A stretch of DNA of 64,000 bases from Rhizodiscina lignyota (Eukaryota > Ascomycota > Dothideomycetes > Aulographales > Rhizodiscinaceae). The stretch spans positions 620,001 through 684,000 of the forward strand of contig ML978126.1 in NCBI GenBank assembly GCA_010015805.1. Reading direction: 5' to 3'. The notes beneath the pieces were generated by a model. That model did no database searches, was not told the origin of the DNA, and saw only the letters and a list, made by a program, of their open reading frames with translations. Of the stretch, positions 63,521-64,000 are shown in pieces. Every line of letters begins with the position of its first letter. Position 1 is the stretch's first letter. Position numbers and translations under genes: made by a program.

Positions 63521-64000
63521 ACTCATTCAACAGGCACAGTCTTCCCCGGAACAGCAGATGCTTGGAAACGATGTGATTCGTCTCTTAAGGGACGAAGTTT
63601 CCCACGTCATCAATGACTGACTGGGCAGAGGAGAGTTGCAGGCTACCTCTTTTGCTGTCTCGTTTTCAGATTCGAGTCATACATGTACGAGATAGGTTAT
63701 TAGAAGTGCGCACCTTCTTGTTCAGGCGTCTGCGGTGAGGTTCTATGACTCTGATCAAACGCCGAATATGGCCTGCGCCACAGTGTGCCTGGGTGTATCA
63801 AGCTGAGTGACAAATCACACGGCGAAGCTCCAGACATTTCCACGGAAGCTCTAGCTGCCCCATTACTTGCCAAAGCGCTTGACTCAGCATTCATATTGAT
63901 TGTCCTTATGATAGAGTTTGCCACGGCCCAAAGCTGAAATTTGTACCTGTCAATCTTGCACGTTGTGCCACAAACGAAAATCCCCCACTTCGCGCACAAA
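63521..64000. other. Downstream region to window edge
   Basis: 480 bp after MND1. An open frame on the minus strand runs off the window edge (63700-63999) but shows no recognisable family. I do not call it. Confidence 0.5.

Noticed and set aside
1-64000. CRISPR arrays, ribosomal RNA, LTR elements or other virus-like elements
   Set aside because: No regularly spaced repeats, rRNA cores, or reverse transcriptase, integrase or capsid-like frames were seen.

Overview
The window comes from a filamentous ascomycete (Pezizomycotina, most likely a Dothideomycete). The genes carry short GT-AG introns of about 45-190 nt with CTRAC-type branch points, genes on both strands are separated by 0.1-4 kb, and the products are typical of this group: a SERCA Ca2+-ATPase, SDHB, LSm6, Vid21/Eaf1, Mnd1, a DUF6604 protein and a questin-oxidase family protein. 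I assembled exon structures by hand from splice signals and reading-frame continuity. No ribosomal RNA, convincing tRNA, CRISPR array or virus-like element was seen.

Layout. 1-8.5 kb: a ubiquitin-like-domain scaffold-type protein and a DEK_C/SWIB chromatin protein. 8.9-12.1 kb: a complete SERCA-type Ca2+-ATPase on the minus strand. 12.2-13.8 kb: a gene-poor strip of degenerate repeats. 13.8-21.1 kb: a large TPR/MYND/SET-like protein, a 63-residue membrane protein and the succinate dehydrogenase iron-sulfur subunit. 22.6-25.7 kb: a Met/Gln-rich unknown protein, followed by 4.2 kb without a supportable gene. 30-42.6 kb: a dense housekeeping block (126-residue unknown, LSm6, a Rad60/Esc2/NIP45-like protein, a Mak11-like WD40 protein, Vid21/Eaf1, a DUF1640 mitochondrial protein and an RNase H-fold protein with altered catalytic residues). 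It includes two divergent pairs, each sharing a promoter of only about 300 bp.

43.5-51 kb is accessory in character: a DUF6604 gene with one in-frame stop, a small probable mitochondrial membrane protein, several degenerate repeats and a two-exon orphan gene with Cys clusters. 52-59.5 kb holds metabolic genes (an SDR and a cupin in divergent orientation, an F-box membrane protein, a scytalone-dehydratase-like gene and a questin-oxidase-like gene). 59.8-63.5 kb returns to nuclear functions: a CSA/ERCC8-like WD40 protein, a nuclear protein of uncertain family and the meiotic protein Mnd1.

The main feature not explained by genes is a short dispersed non-coding repeat family. At least eleven diverged copies, one of them inverted, recur in gene flanks between 12.5 and 62.6 kb. 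They share the cores GTGACAAAATAG, GTTTTACTCTTCAACACAAG and GAGAGCATCTCTGAAAGC. Other points of interest are two genes whose first coding exon is only 3 or 5 nt long, and a possible fragment of an anthraquinone- or melanin-type tailoring locus.
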